A DNA stretch of 64,000 bases. Source: Corylus avellana (lineage: Eukaryota > Streptophyta > Magnoliopsida > Fagales > Betulaceae). Position numbers and translations under genes: made by a program. Below the pieces are notes generated by a model. It saw only the letters and a list, made by a program, of their open reading frames with translations, did no database searches and was not told the origin of the DNA. The stretch spans positions 30,062,813 to 30,126,812 of the forward strand of contig NC_081541.1 in NCBI RefSeq assembly GCF_901000735.1, read 5' to 3'. Within the stretch, counting starts at the first letter, position 1. Every line of letters starts with the position of its first letter. Positions 22,897-35,380 of the stretch are shown piece by piece.

Positions 22897-23701
22897 TGTA
22901 AAGCTCCGAAAATTTAATTATTTGGTAATTAAATTGTCACGTGCCTCCCAGACTTATCCACAAAGCTGGTAAGTCCACAGGGATCTATTTTTCTCAATCA
23001 GAGTAATTAAGCAGGGGAAGTCCATGAATTTATTTCTGTGTAAGTATTTATCATTACAATCAAAGCATTACTAAAATCCCAATGTAAGCTGAGTCATTAA
23101 TTTATTTATACATGATACTACAAATAATATTTGGACCCTCCTAGAATATACAAATACATTTCAAAATGCTAGATATCACAAATAACCTTCGAAGTTCTAC
23201 AATAGGTCTTCAAGTCATAACCCCGATCAATATTGATGTAGATTGGAATTCAAGGCTTATCTTATCTTATCTTATCTTTTAGTCTTTTATTAGGTTTCTT
23301 TGTTAGTCGTTTATTTTATCTTATCTTTCAATCTTTATTTGAATTAGGTTTCTTTGTTAGTCTTTTATTTGGTTTAGTTGTCTTTTATAGACTTCTAAAT
23401 TAACTTTATTTCATTGTTATCTTAGGACTAGGAGTCTTGGGCTATAAATATTTGCTTATAGCCTTTAACAATTCAATTTATGATTATTATTGAGTTTTGT
23501 TAAATAAGAATACCTAGAGTGGAGTTTCTTTGTGTTTTTTCCTTAAACCCTAGATAGGCTCTAGTTTTTAAAAAGATTTCTTAGATTCTTATGATAGTCT
23601 CACAATCTTAGGAATATTTATCCCTTCTACTTGCTGTTTTTCTTGTTCATCACAATCTTACGCTGCATCAGTTAGTATCAAAGCTCAATTACTTTCCATG
23701 A

Positions 23702-24536
23702 ATGGAGAGGAGCAACTGCTTTGCAGACATGAACGAGGTGCATATGTGCATGAAGGCAGCACATAAGGAGCAACTAGCGATTCGTTTGCGGCACATCGAG
23801 GAGAGGTTTGGTGGTCTAACCATGCAGAAGGAGGGGCATGCGTGCACCCATCACGGGGTCCCTATCGATCACTTGGTCGACATGGATGGTTCGAGTGTTT
23901 GTCGGCGTCAACCAAAACCGAGATATGTGGGGGCAGAAGACAAATTTATCGTCGATGGTGAACCTGTCAATCCTTATGTGGGGCACAGAGTGCGGAAGGA
24001 ATTTTCAATGGCACAAGCCCATGCTATATCACGGGATGCAGGCGTCAAGCTCGACACCCAAAAAGAAAAAAATAGAAAATTCCTACAAAAAAAAGGTGTC
24101 GTGGGAGATGGCGAAGGTCAAGCATCAATCGGTGTCTCGATACATTGGAGGTACGTACCGACAATTTCAAACTACAAGCACCATGGGAGGCAAGGTGGCC
24201 AAGCTTGTCATCAATCCAATGAGTGATATGAATGTAGTCTCGGAGGAAGCTGTTTGGAAGCTAGGGCTCAAGACCAAGAGACATCCTACTCATTATCAAT
24301 TAGAATGGCTTGTGAAAGGAAACAAGGTAACAATTTCTAAACGTTGTTTAGTGTCTTTTTCTATTGGAGCTAAATATAGGGATACTATGTGGTGTGATGT
24401 GGTCGACATGGAGACATGTCACCTGTTATTGGGCAAGCCATGGCAAGATGATAAAGCTGCTATCCATAATGAAACAAAGAACACGTACAGCTTCATGTTG
24501 GATAAAACTAGATTGACGTTGCTACATAGCCCATAG
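23702..24536 (+). pseudogene. Gag/protease remnant of the non-autonomous Gypsy element
   Basis: The frame from 23702 (MERSNCFADMNEV) holds a gag-like start with HIEERFGGL. After a frame change (about 24090) the second frame, open to 24536, carries a retropepsin-like segment: MSDMNVVSEEAVWKLGLK, then CLVSFSIG, WCDVVDMETCHLLLGKPW and YSFMLDKTRLTLL. This is the order seen in Ty3/Gypsy pol around the protease. The catalytic D-S/T-G is not intact in what I can read (NPMSDMNVV). It is therefore a relic without enzymes for its own movement. Confidence 0.65.
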
Positions 24537-24731
24537 GCAGAGCCAAAACCTTCACAAGGGGATGGTCAATCCTTTATAGCCAAGCAGGAGATGACGGACA
24601 ACGAAAGCGACATCAAAAGAGTGGTACCGGGGCCGATAAAGGAGCTGCTGGGAAGATTTGTCGACATGGTTCGAGCAAAATTATCAAAAGCGGTTCCATC
24701 ATTGTGAGAAATTCAACCTCAACTTGATTTA

Positions 24732-25199
24732 GTGTCGGGGTCTAATGTTCATAATCATCCGCACGTCATTAAGAGTCCTAAAAAGCTTGAAGAATTGGGG
24801 GAACAAGTGGAAGAGGTAAACCTTTCAGAGAGTATCGCAATTTTTCATGAAGAAGAGGAACCCTTGGAAGAGGTAAGTGTTTCGAAGAGTTTTGCAATTT
24901 TTCATGAAGAAGAGGAACCCTTGGAAGAGGTAAATCTTTCGGATAATTTTGCACTTTTTGACGACAATTCTACATATCATGTGCCTGATAAGAGCCCCGA
25001 AAATAAAGTCTTCAATTTTAGTGTTGATCCAAATGATTATGTTGATTTCATTGGGATAGATGCTATTTTATCAAATTATTCTAACAAAAATTGTGATGAG
25101 ATCTATATGGTGGAAAAGGCTTTTCTGTCAAAGATTGAAAGGGAGTTATTTGAAGATTTTCATGGTATATGGGAAAGACAAGGCACGAGAAAAGCATGA
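24732..25199 (+). pseudogene. Acidic repeat region in the non-autonomous Gypsy element
   Basis: An open frame of 155 codons with a tandem repeat of about 24 aa (EEVNLSESIAIFHEEEEPL, EEVSVSKSFAIFHEEEEPL, EEVNLSDNFALFDD), then NFSVDPNDYVDFIGIDAILS and ELFEDFHGIWERQGT. It lies between the protease-like relic and the right LTR, in the place where RT and integrase would be. The frame starts at an internal ATG, so the true start is unclear. I recognise no enzyme. It may be a linker or non-core segment retained in this family. Confidence 0.5.
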
Positions 25200-28100
25200 C
25201 AAGTCTACACGGCAAGGGGAGGTGCGGGGCCTTCAACATCATCGTCGTAGTCTGCTGATGATTAGAGCCACCATGTTTCTTATGGGGTGTGGTCTTGTTA
25301 TGATCTTGAGGAACAAAGAATAGAACAAGTTAACAGGGCACCCGAAGGACCGTGGAAAAGACAGTTCGAATTCGAGGGCAAATTCTCTCCAACCTCGGGA
25401 GAATGATGTAGATTGGAATTCAAGGCTTATCTTATCTTTTAGTCTTTTATTAGGTTTCTTTGTTAGTCATTTATTCTATTTTATCTTTCAGTCTTTATTT
25501 CTATTAGGTTTCTTTGTTAGTCTTTTATTTGGTTTAGTTGTCTTTCTTAGACTTCTAAATTAACTTTATTTCATTGTTATCTTAGGACTAGGAGTCTTGG
25601 CTATAAATATATGCTTATAGCCTTTAACAATTCAGTTTATGATTATTATTGAGTTTTGTTAAATAAGAATACTCAGAGTTGAGTTTCTTTGTGTTTTTTT
25701 CTTAAACCCTAGATAGGCTTTAGTTTTTAAGAAGATTTCTTAGATTCTTGTGATAGTCTCACAATCTTAGGAATATTTATCCCTTCTACTTGCTGTTTTT
25801 CATGTTCACCACAATCCTACTCTGCATCAAATACCTTTACATCGAACGGTCGCATCTACCTTCAGGTCCAGTCTACTCAACCCTAGCTAGCCTCTCTATA
25901 AAACACCATCATGCTCCCATGGTGTAGAAAAGTAAGGGGTAAGTTCAACGACTTAGAAAGCAGGTAATCTTGTGCTAGTGTGTGATAGTGAATAGTTTAT
26001 ATCTAGATAAAAAGGTTAAGCATGGATATCGTTATTCTCAAAATATTTACTGGGATGCCTTCACAATATTATAGCTTTAAATGATATTAACCAATTCCTT
26101 TGTTTGCAACTGCTTGTGCCATCTACAAAGTAAGACTAGATTTCCATAACATAGCTCGCTCTGATTAACCCACATAGTAAGGTTGTGGTTGTCCTACACA
26201 TCACCTTTCGACAAGGACTGGTCCGTTCATCCCCTTTCTATGGAACCCTATTAACCTAACTCCCTTTACTTAGGGTTAACGGCTTATGAGACCACATCGA
26301 ACAAATGGTGTGTTGCACTGCCTCCAATCATATACACATAACACACACACACGGTACCGGTGTCACCATATTTGTCACATCATAAATAGCATCACATCAC
26401 ATATAATATTATCAAGTAGCCCAATAAATAGTTCATGTATATTTTGGAGACAATATTTATAAAAATAGCTCATATCACACTTTTCATGCATAAAATGCTA
26501 TTTTATTTAGTTCAAGAGATAACCCATGTTTGTCTTTGAAAGCATTATGTATAAAATGCACCGGGTCATTATTCATGAACATACTAACACAAGATAGCCC
26601 ACTTACCTTGATCCTCATATTCTCCTTCGACACACACTGACGTGTAGTGTTCTATAATTGCGGTCGATCCCTTGAAAACCCTCTTGGAGGCTTTATATAA
26701 AAACCCTACATTAGCATCACATAATATCCTAGTTAGTATAATACCATCTACAACCCCTTCTTGGATCTTAAACCTCAACACAATCGCAACCTCTATACAT
26801 AAGCAACTCATGGAAATATCATTTGTCGCCCACAAAGACGACCCTTAAAATACATTTCGTTCGGCCATGAACCATGCAATGCCATAACTTTAACTCATAA
26901 AACAACCCACCTTCTCAAGCTAACAAGACGACACATCAAAACACTAATTAATAGGAACCCAAGGTACCCAATCATAATAAGAAGAACAAAACTATAACAG
27001 GCCAACTACAAAGCACATCTCCATACTTTTGGTCATTAGTAGAGAATCTTAACTCTCTTCTCCATTTGGTCATAACCATATAAAATCGATACCCTAAAAT
27101 TAATACCCAATCGGCTACCTCTAAATCAAAGCATTAGAACTCTATTAGTTAACAACCCAAGTGTCACAAAATAATAAGCCAAGAACACTATAACCCCGTA
27201 TTAAACCCTTAATATCTAGCCACCATAATTAATCCCCCAAAAATCACAAGGCTTTAAAGGAATCAACACCAAATGCTAACCTTAAATATGGGATTAAAAG
27301 CCATAAATAAAAATCATCTAACAAAATGCCTATCTTGAATAACCCAAGGAAATTACTAGAAATTGCTAGAAATCGCTTACCGACACATCTCGAACTCGAA
27401 AACTGCTAGCGTTGGGAATGCTCCTCCGCCTATGGCGCCACCTAGCCTCAAGCAAGTGACCCGCTCCAAAAATCGTAGCTCTCTCTTGGGTCTCTCTCAA
27501 AATCCAGCTCTCCCTAGCCCTCTCTTTCTTTTCTTCTCCTCTTCTCATTTTCTTTCTTTCTTCCTCTCTCTCGGTCTCAGCTCTCCTTTCTCTCTTTCTC
27601 ACGGTCTGGTCTGGCAGAGGGGAAAACCCTTCCTTTCTTCCTCTTCCGCTTGCCTCTCTCTCTCTCGGTCATGCATCTAGCGGATGCAGGGAGCAAGCTC
27701 CCTGCTTCTTATAAAGTGAGGGGGGTGCTCCCCCTCTCACTCACGGGCCAGCTGCCCTTCCACGTCAAGACGTGGAGGGCAGCACGCATGCTGCCTGCAG
27801 CAAGCATGCTTCCCTGCAGCAGCTTGTTGCCGGCCTGCTGCCGTGCAGCAGGTTGTCTCTTCTCTCTCTCTATTTTCTCTCTTCCTTGTCTTCTTATCCT
27901 AGCACTTCTCTCTTCACGCATGCCCCCCTGTTTTGGTCTGATCTTTCTCTTGTTTTCTTCCTTGTCCACCATATCTCTTTCTTTGTCTTTTCTTCTTTGC
28001 TCCCAACATACACGTGACACTCCATTTCTTTCTTATGCTTTTGTCTCCTTCCCTTGAAGCTAATTCCCAATAAGTCCCTCTACCTACTTCTAAGTGTACC

Positions 28101-28376
28101 AAATTACCCCTCTTTTTCTTAGTTCCTTAAACCACAAAATTATGACCCATTATCCACAATTACCACCTCTTGTCTTTTCCTTTTTGTGGTTTAATCATAT
28201 AAATCTACGAACCTCAATTTAAACCCTCTAATATTATAGAAAATCAAAACTTATAATTATCTCATCATTAACAAATTCGGATCTTATAAAATAAAATTAC
28301 CAATTAAAACCCATAATAACAAATGCCGAATTATCCTTAAATATTTATTTTCTCCAAAATAATTTCGGCTATTACA

Positions 28377-29589
28377 TATTAGGATTTGGACAACGCTTGA
28401 AAGAGTCCAAATTTGGAATTCAAGGATCAGACCAGACCAGACATTTATGTTGGATCCCATAGAGATTGCAAGGCAAGCACCCCTTTTCACCCAAAGCATA
28501 GGATTCTTAATAGTCAGGTTCCATCCCAGCTTAGCCAGTAATGATAGATTCATGGTATCCAAGGATCTGATGCCTAAACCACCCAGAGATTTATGTTAAC
28601 AGATGTTATCCCAAGCCAGTAAAGTGAATTGTGACTCTTTTTGGGAGGAAAATCCACCAGAATTTCCTTAAAATAGAGTTCAAATCCTTGCAAAAACCTT
28701 TTGGCAGTAGGAAAATGGACATATTGTAGGCTGGTATGGAGTTTGCCACAACTTTGATGAGAGTTGTCTGGCTGCTTGGGAAAGAAGCTTGGATCTCCAT
28801 CCAGAAACTTTGGCTAACAGCTTTTGCTTGAGATCTGCAAAGGTAAGCTTCTTGCTTTTATTGAAGAAAAGAGGAATGCCCAAGTATTTGGCTTTTGCAG
28901 GAATGACAGAAAGATTGAGGATGCTCTTCATGACAGTAATAGGGGAGGACCTACAATTTTTGCTCAGGAACAAAGAGGACTTGGGAGACATTTAACTTCT
29001 GTCCAGAACAAATAGAATATGTGGATATATAGGCACTTCAAGATGGTATTAAATCAATCTCTCTTAACAACTTCTTGATCTGATATTGAATGTTACCAAA
29101 GTGATTTTGGTTCCACCATTTAAGAGCATATTTTGTACTTTTCCATTTCTTGAACAGAGAGAAAGCAGGAGAACTTCTAGAGTCTCTCAAGTTAGGTAAC
29201 TAGGCCTCTGCAACCACTTCATGGTTGGAACTATCCTTTGTCCAAAAAGTTTAAAATCTGAAAGGCTTGGGGAGATTATGATAAGAACCCTTTAGAGACA
29301 GCAACAAAGGACAGTGATCTGAGTTGGTCATGGGAAGATGATTTATCAAGGAGTTTGGGTAAATGAGAACCCAATCATGGTTGGCCAATCCCCTGTCTAA
29401 TCTTTCTAATGCCCGGTCTGTGATTACTCCAAGTAAATATGTTTCCATTGAAACCCAGATCAATAAGACCATTGGAGTGAACAAAATCCTCAAAATCCTC
29501 AAAGCACGTCCACCACTCTTCTCTGAAGCAGGAATAATGGAATTAAAATCCCTAAGTAAAAGCCAAGAACCTGGGAAAGACATGCCAAT
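28377..29589 (-). pseudogene. LINE C, middle part (end of endonuclease, RT C-terminus)
   Basis: On the minus strand, 29583-29251 encodes the end of the APE-type endonuclease (WLLLRDFNSI, DRALERLDRGLANHDW, NSDHCPLLLSL). Then 28991-28600 encodes the C-terminal part of the RT region (KAKYLGIPLFFNKSKKL, KLLAKVSGWRSKLLSQA, LRKFWW). The RT core between them is missing, so an internal deletion sits near 29000-29250. The segment is cut at 29590 by a Copia element and at 28376 by a Gypsy LTR. Confidence 0.8.
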
Positions 29590-32500
29590 TGTTAAGGAGT
29601 CAGCTGCTACTCAGGAGAAGTGCGTTAGGACTTTTACTTATCTCTTGTAAGAGTTATTTATTTGTATCACTTTAGGACTTTTACTTATCTCTTGTAAGAG
29701 TTATTTATTTGTATCACTTTAGGACTCTTACTTATCTCTTGTAAGAGTTATTTATTTGTATCACTTCTCTTTTGATTGTATGTATTCTTCTATATTATAT
29801 CTTTATCTTTTATTCTTTGTTTAAATCTTCTTATCAGATCAAAGCTTATCTTGTTAGCTTGATCTGGTCAAATACAAGTGTAACTCTTTTCTATTTAAGT
29901 TCAATGATAAAGCTGCAGAAGGCATCTTGGCCAAATATCTCCTCTTTTGATAATATTTTTACTTGGTATCAGAACCATTTGTAGGTTAACACCTCCAACT
30001 GAATGGCTTCTTCCGCAAACACTATCGCCATACCCAATCTTACTAGCTTTACACCTAACAAATTGGGTGAACGTAATTACCTGGCCTGGAGCCTTCAGAT
30101 TCATCCTATCCTTCGTACTCATGGTCTTATGAACATCGTTGATGGCTCAGAACCATGCCCACCTAAATTCCTTCCCAAAATTGCTGAAGAGGATGATGTA
30201 ATCAATCCTGAAGCTGCTATATGAGAAAGAAAAGACCAGTATGTTCTTAGCTGGCTTATCACTTGTCTCTCTAAGAAAGTGGTTCTAACAGTCTATGGCT
30301 TGAAGACCTCCCATGAGGTGTGGACTGCATTGGCTACCTGTTTTGTATGCCCTTCTAGGACACGCATCAGTCAATTACAGCACCAATTACAAACTCTTCA
30401 TCAAGGAACTAAGACTTGCTCTGAGTATCTACAAGAAGTCAAGTCCCTTGTCGATGAACTAGCTCTTGTTGGAAAGAAAGTTGAAGAGGAAGACCTTATC
30501 TCTTACCTTGTTGGAGGCCTGAATCCTCAGTTTAATGCCTTCATCACTACCTTCTCTCTTGTTACAAATAACAATGCTATGCCTCTAAATCAGTTTTAGT
30601 ATGCCCTGCTCAACCATGAACATCTTCTACTGCAGCAGAATAAACTATATGAGACCACCTCATTTGCACTTTATTCTCAAAAGCCAAATACTCATAGGCA
30701 CAAATTCTACAAGAACAATGCACGCAATCAACCACATAAGCCTTTTGGTGGTCAGCGCTATTCTTCTCAGCAAACAAATAGTGCTAGTCAGCGCTATTCT
30801 CCTCAGCAAACAAATCGTGCTTCAATTTCAAGTAGAACAAATTCTACCTTTTCTAATAGCACTAATCGGGTTCCTTGTCAAATTTGTGGTAAGACAAGCC
30901 ATCAAGCACTTGACTGCTATCATCGCATGGACTATGCCTACCAAGGAAGACACTCTCCAAGTGAGCTTGCAGCCATGACTGCTCAGTCTAATGCTCTATG
31001 TGAAGATGATGATTGGTTAGCTGACAATGGGGCTAATAACCATATCACTGCTGACTTGGAAAATCTCACAATCCAATAGCCATACAATGGGGAAGAACAG
31101 GTTGCTGTAGGCAATGGTAGCTCTCTTCCCATCACTCATACGGGTTCTTCTTCTTTCAAACTCCAAAACACTATTGTTCATTTAAAACATATCTTACATT
31201 GTCCTGATGTTTCAGCTAATCTCCTTTCAATAAATCGTTTCTGTCATGATAATAATTGCCACTTCAAACTCACAGATTCTTATTTTCTTGTAAAGGACAA
31301 CCTCTCGGGGGAGATAATATTGCAGGGGCCAAGTGAGGATGGTCTATACCCAATTTAGCTGAAACAATTTCTCATCAATTAACATAACAAGCCTGTTGTC
31401 TTTCTTAGAGTCAATAAACACAGCAATCATGTTACCTTTCTTGGAGTCAAAGCTGGTGAAGTCACTTGGCACAATAGACTTGGACATCCCAATTCTATTG
31501 TTCTCAAGTCTCAACATCTACCTGTCAGTCATTTAGAGTCTAGTTTTTCTTTATGTAAGCCATGTCAATTAGCCAAAAGCAAACAACTACCTTTTCAGGA
31601 TTCAACTCATGTTACCAATTCTCCATTAGAATTAGTTCATAGTGATGTCTGGACGTCTCCAGTTGTGTCTGTTAGTGGTTATAAATTCTATGTTATATTT
31701 GTAGATGATTTTTCAAGATATACATGGATTTTTCCTTTAAAATTAAAGTCTGAAGTATTTTATTATTTTGTCAAATTTAAGAGTTTACTTGAAAATCTTC
31801 ACTCAACAAAGATCAAACAGCTCCAAACTGATGGTGGGGGTGAATATACATCTCATCAATTCAAAATTTTTTTTTTCTTCTCATGGTATTTTTCATAGAA
31901 TAACATCTCTTCACACTTCCCAACAAAATGGGATAGCAGAAAGAAAACACAGACCTATCATAGAAACTGGCCTTACACTTCTTACTCAATCTCATTTATC
32001 TTCTAAATTCTAGATTGAGGCTTGCCATACTGCTGTCTATTTGATTAACCGATTACTTACTGAAACTATAAAATGGTCTACTCCTTATTTTAAACTTCAC
32101 AATAAGGAACTAGATTATAGTAATTTAAAGGTATTTGGTTGTGCTTGTTATCCTCTTCTTTGTCCTTATAATAGACACAAACTTGAATTCAGAAGTAGAC
32201 AATTCATCTTTCTAGGATATTGTTTAAATCAAAAGGGATATAGGTGCCTAGATACCTCCACGAAACGAGTCTTTATCTCAAGGCATGTGATTTTTGATGA
32301 GAAGTTGTTTCTGGCACAAGGTATTGCCTCCCACATGGCTTCAGCAAGTGACTATTCTTTGAATCAAGGTATTGTTCCCTTACTCTCTCAGTTCATTGAA
32401 GTTAACAATATTTCACCTGATTTGATCACAAATAAACCAATTTCTGTTGAACCATTATCCCCTCCAATTTTTCCCATTGCAATAATACCAACTTCAAGCT

Positions 32501-34835
32501 CTTTACCTACAGAATCCAATCCAATTGTGATAACAGATTCTGTTACACCTTCTCCACCTATTTCACCTACAACCACACGAACCGCACCTACAACCATTGA
32601 TTCTCCTATAGAATCAACACCTACCTGTGACATATCTCTTCCAATCTTAGAAGACCATATTCCTTCCATCTCTTCACTACCTACCTTAATTAATCCACCA
32701 AGCTCACCTCATATTGTTACTAGATCCCAAACAGGCAGCTTAAAACCTAAAACATTTACTGATTTCAAGCTATACTATTCTACCAAACATCCCCTAAAAG
32801 CCATGCATGCGTCTATCTTTACCTTTAGTGAGCCGAGCACCTTTACTCAAGCAGCCTCAAATCCCCATTGGCTGGCTGCCATGGAAAGTGAGTTCCAAGC
32901 TTTGCAGGAAAATCACACTTGGTCTCTTTGTCCAAGACCACACAACAGAAATGTCATCATAAACAAATGGGTGTATAAAGTCAAACAAAAACCAAATGGA
33001 ACCATTGAGAGGTATAAAGCACGGCTAGTAGCCAAAGGGTTTGAACAAAGAGATGGTATAAATTACACAGAAACATTTAGTCCTGTGATAAAACCTGCAA
33101 CTGTGAGATTGATTCTAGCATTAGCTGTTCATTATAATTGGTCTTTGAAACAAATTGATATATCAAATGCTTTTCTCCTTGGACAACTTGATGAAAAAGT
33201 TTTTATGGAACAACCAAGAGGATTTGTTGATCCTCAATATCCTGATTCAATTTGTAAGCTTCACAAAGCCTTGTATGGCTTAAAACAGGCACCAAGAGCC
33301 TGGTTCCATAGACTTACTCAAGCTCTACTTGAACTCTGTTTCACAGGATCATTGATGGATACTTCCTTATTTTTGTTTCATAGAGATTCTCTTACCATCT
33401 TTGTGCTTATATATGTAGATGATATCATTATAACTGGAAATAATTTATCCAGCATTAATGATCTCATCTCAAAACTGCGAATTGAATTCAAGTTGAAGGA
33501 TTTGGGTAATTTGTCATATTTCTTGGGCATACATGTACATCGTACTTCTGCTGGTTTGTATCTTAATCAATCCAAATATATTATTGATCTTCTACATTGA
33601 GTTCACATGATAAGAGCTAAACCTTATTCTCCTCCATGCACTTCGGGCAAAAGATTGACTAAATTTGATGGTGAACCATTGGAAGATCAGTCCCTGTATA
33701 GGCATATTGTTGGTGCACTTCAATATTGAACTCTCACAAGACCAGATATATCCTTCTCAGTGAATCATCTTTGTTAGTTTTTACACTGTCCTACTACAAA
33801 TCATTTTACTGCAGCTAAGAGAGTATTAAGGTATCTCAAGGGAACTCTAGATTATGGCTTGTCTTTCACTAAGGGACCTCTTCATCTAGAAGCATTATGT
33901 GACTCTGATTGGGCTAGTGATCCAATTGACTGAAGATCCACAAGTGGTTGTGTTGTCTTTCTTGGCAATTGCTTAATCTCTTGGCAATCCAAAAGCAACC
34001 AACTGTATCTCATTCAAGCACAGAGGCGGAGTATAGATCTATGGCCATTGCCACTGCTGAGCTATATTGGTTACGTATGCTTCTAAAGGAGTTGAGGATC
34101 TCCCTTTTCTCTCCACCAAAGCTCTGGTGTGACAATCTTGGAGCCATTGCATTGGCATCTAATCCTATTTATCATGCTCGGACAAAGCATATAGCTATAG
34201 ACTATCACTTTATTAGAGAAAAGGTTATGCACAAGGATATTGTGATTCAGTTTATCTCCACCATTGATCAATGTGCTGACATCTTTACTAAGGGATTAAC
34301 TTCTTCTCGGTTTCTGGAATTGCGTGACAAACTCATGATTCTTCCTCCTCCCATGAGTTTGAGGGGGCCTGTTAAGGAGTCTGCTGCTACTCAGGAGAAG
34401 TGCACTAGGATTCTTACTTACCTCTTGTAAGAGTTATTTATTTGTATCACTTTAGGACTCTTACTTATCTCTTGTAAGAATTATTTATTTGTATCACTTT
34501 AGGAGTCTTACTTATCTCTTGTAAGAGTTATTTATTTGTATCACTAGGACTCTTACTTATCTCTTGTAAGAGTTATTTATTTGTATCACTTTAGGACTCT
34601 TACTTATCCCTTGTAAGAGTTATTTCTTTGTATCACTTCTCTTTTGATTGTTTGTAATCTTCTATATTATATCTTTATCTTTTATTCTTTGTTTAAATCT
34701 TCTTATCAGATCAAAGCTTATCTTGTTAGCTTGATGTGATCAAATACAAGTGTAACTCTTTTCTATTTAAGTTTAATGATAAAACTGCAGAAAACATCTT
34801 GGCCAAATATCTCCTCTCTTGATAATATTTTTACT
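29590..34835 (+). mobile_element. Full-length but inactive Copia element with target duplication CCAAT
   Basis: LTRs at 29590-29963 (374 bp) and 34370-34835 (466 bp) begin TGTTAAGGAGTC and end TTTTTACT. CCAAT flanks it at 29585-29589 and 34836-34840. The primer-binding site TGGTATCAGAAC starts at 29965. The purine tract GAGTTTGAGGGGGCC precedes the right LTR. The length difference of the LTRs equals two units of a 45-47-bp tandem repeat. It lies within LINE C, in the opposite orientation to that element's reading frame. Confidence 0.93.
30003..34430 (+). pseudogene. Copia gag-pol remnant with many stops
   Basis: Domain order is normal for Copia. Gag starts at 30003 (MASSANTIAIPNL, NYLAWSLQI) and has a zinc knuckle CQICGKTSHQALDC. 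A protease-like DDWLADNGANNH follows (the usual Ser/Thr before Gly is changed to Asn). Then come a gag-pre-integrase WHNRLGHP, integrase (HSDVW, QTDGGGEY, SQQNGIAERKH), and RT from about 32860 with the YVDDIIITGN core near 33415. RNase H ends with ADIFTKGL near 34290. Stops interrupt gag (after about 30224 and 30599), integrase (frameshift near 31870, stop near 32013) and the RT/RNase H link (33600 and after). The longest surviving frame is 32041-33600. The sequence resembles the Ale/Retrofit group, by inference only. Confidence 0.85.
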
Positions 34836-35290
34836 CCAATGTCAAATAGATGCTCCCAAAAAGCTGGCTGTAAAAGATGCCGATGGGGAGCATGCACAAA
34901 AGAAAACATCCAAGGCTGATGGGGAGGATCAGAGACATTCGGAGTAAACAAGACCTGTGATCTAATGAGCGTCTTGTTCGATAGGAGCGCTGTCATCCAG
35001 CTTGGATTTCTTAATAGAAAGGAGTTCATCCTCTGGTTTGGAATACGAGTGGTAACGTTTAGTAGAGGGTTTGGTTCTTATGTGTTGGAAGGAGATCAAG
35101 TTAGATGTAGGCCACGTGTAGTTGGATGGGGGTAAATAAGGAAAAGCAGGCTGATTGTAGTGGGTGCGTGAGATTGTTCTTGATGGTGGATTTTGGGTAA
35201 GGGAGTGGGAGTGGGAGAGATTGTTGGAAGAAGCAAGAGCTAGGGAAATGAGGTCCTCCATGTCCTGGAACGTGGAATCCATTGAAGCAT
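34836..35290 (-). pseudogene. LINE C, 5' part
   Basis: On the minus strand the frame starting at 35282 (MDSTFQDMEDLISLAL) resembles the start of LINE ORF1 proteins (compare MADDLTKMWGSFSLS in LINE B). From 35029, endonuclease sequence (HQPWMFSFVHAPHRHLL, WEHLFDIG) runs directly into the part at 29583 once the Copia element is removed. Most of ORF1 and the start of the endonuclease are therefore deleted. Confidence 0.65.
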
Positions 35291-35380
35291 AAAGGAGGGA
35301 AAGAGATAAAATGATAAGGTAGATAGAAGAGATCTACAGTGGAAAGAAAGCATCGTGTCCAATAAAATGTTTATTGATTA

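Larger units (their letters stand above)
23234..25829 (+). mobile_element. Non-autonomous Gypsy element with intact LTR pair (2.6 kb)
   Basis: Left LTR 23234-23670 and right LTR 25404-25829 begin TGATGTAGATTGGAATTC and end CTGCATCA. A degenerate tRNA-Met-type primer site (TTAGTATCAAAGCTC) follows the left LTR, and a purine stretch CGGGAGAA precedes the right one. Flanking 5-mers AATAT and AATAC differ by one base. The interior carries gag-like and retropepsin-like remnants and an acidic repeat region but no reverse transcriptase or integrase. Confidence 0.85.
22897..28376 (-). mobile_element. Large Gypsy-type LTR (probably Del/Tekay-like solo LTR) inserted in LINE C
   Basis: On the minus strand it starts TGTAATAGCCGAAATTATTT (28376) and ends TTTTCGGAGCTTTACA (22897), with TG...CA ends. 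Minus the nested element at 23234-25829 it is about 2.9 kb, the size of long chromovirus LTRs, and it holds no coding region. A TATA-like CTTTATAAG on the minus strand lies near 27710-27718. Flanks are GACTA (left) and TATTA (right), at most a decayed duplication. Joining the LINE on both sides continues one reading frame, which fixes the limits. The short open frames at 26584-28102 are chance frames in pyrimidine-rich DNA. Confidence 0.7.

Noticed and set aside
27363..28102. Several overlapping open frames on both strands, rich in Ser/Leu or Arg/Glu
   Set aside because: They come from CT-rich, low-complexity DNA inside a Gypsy LTR. No domain, no start context and no conservation signal.
32388..32669. 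Minus-strand frame rich in Gly, Val and Ile within the Copia element
   Set aside because: Antisense shadow of the Ser/Pro/Thr-rich linker between integrase and RT.
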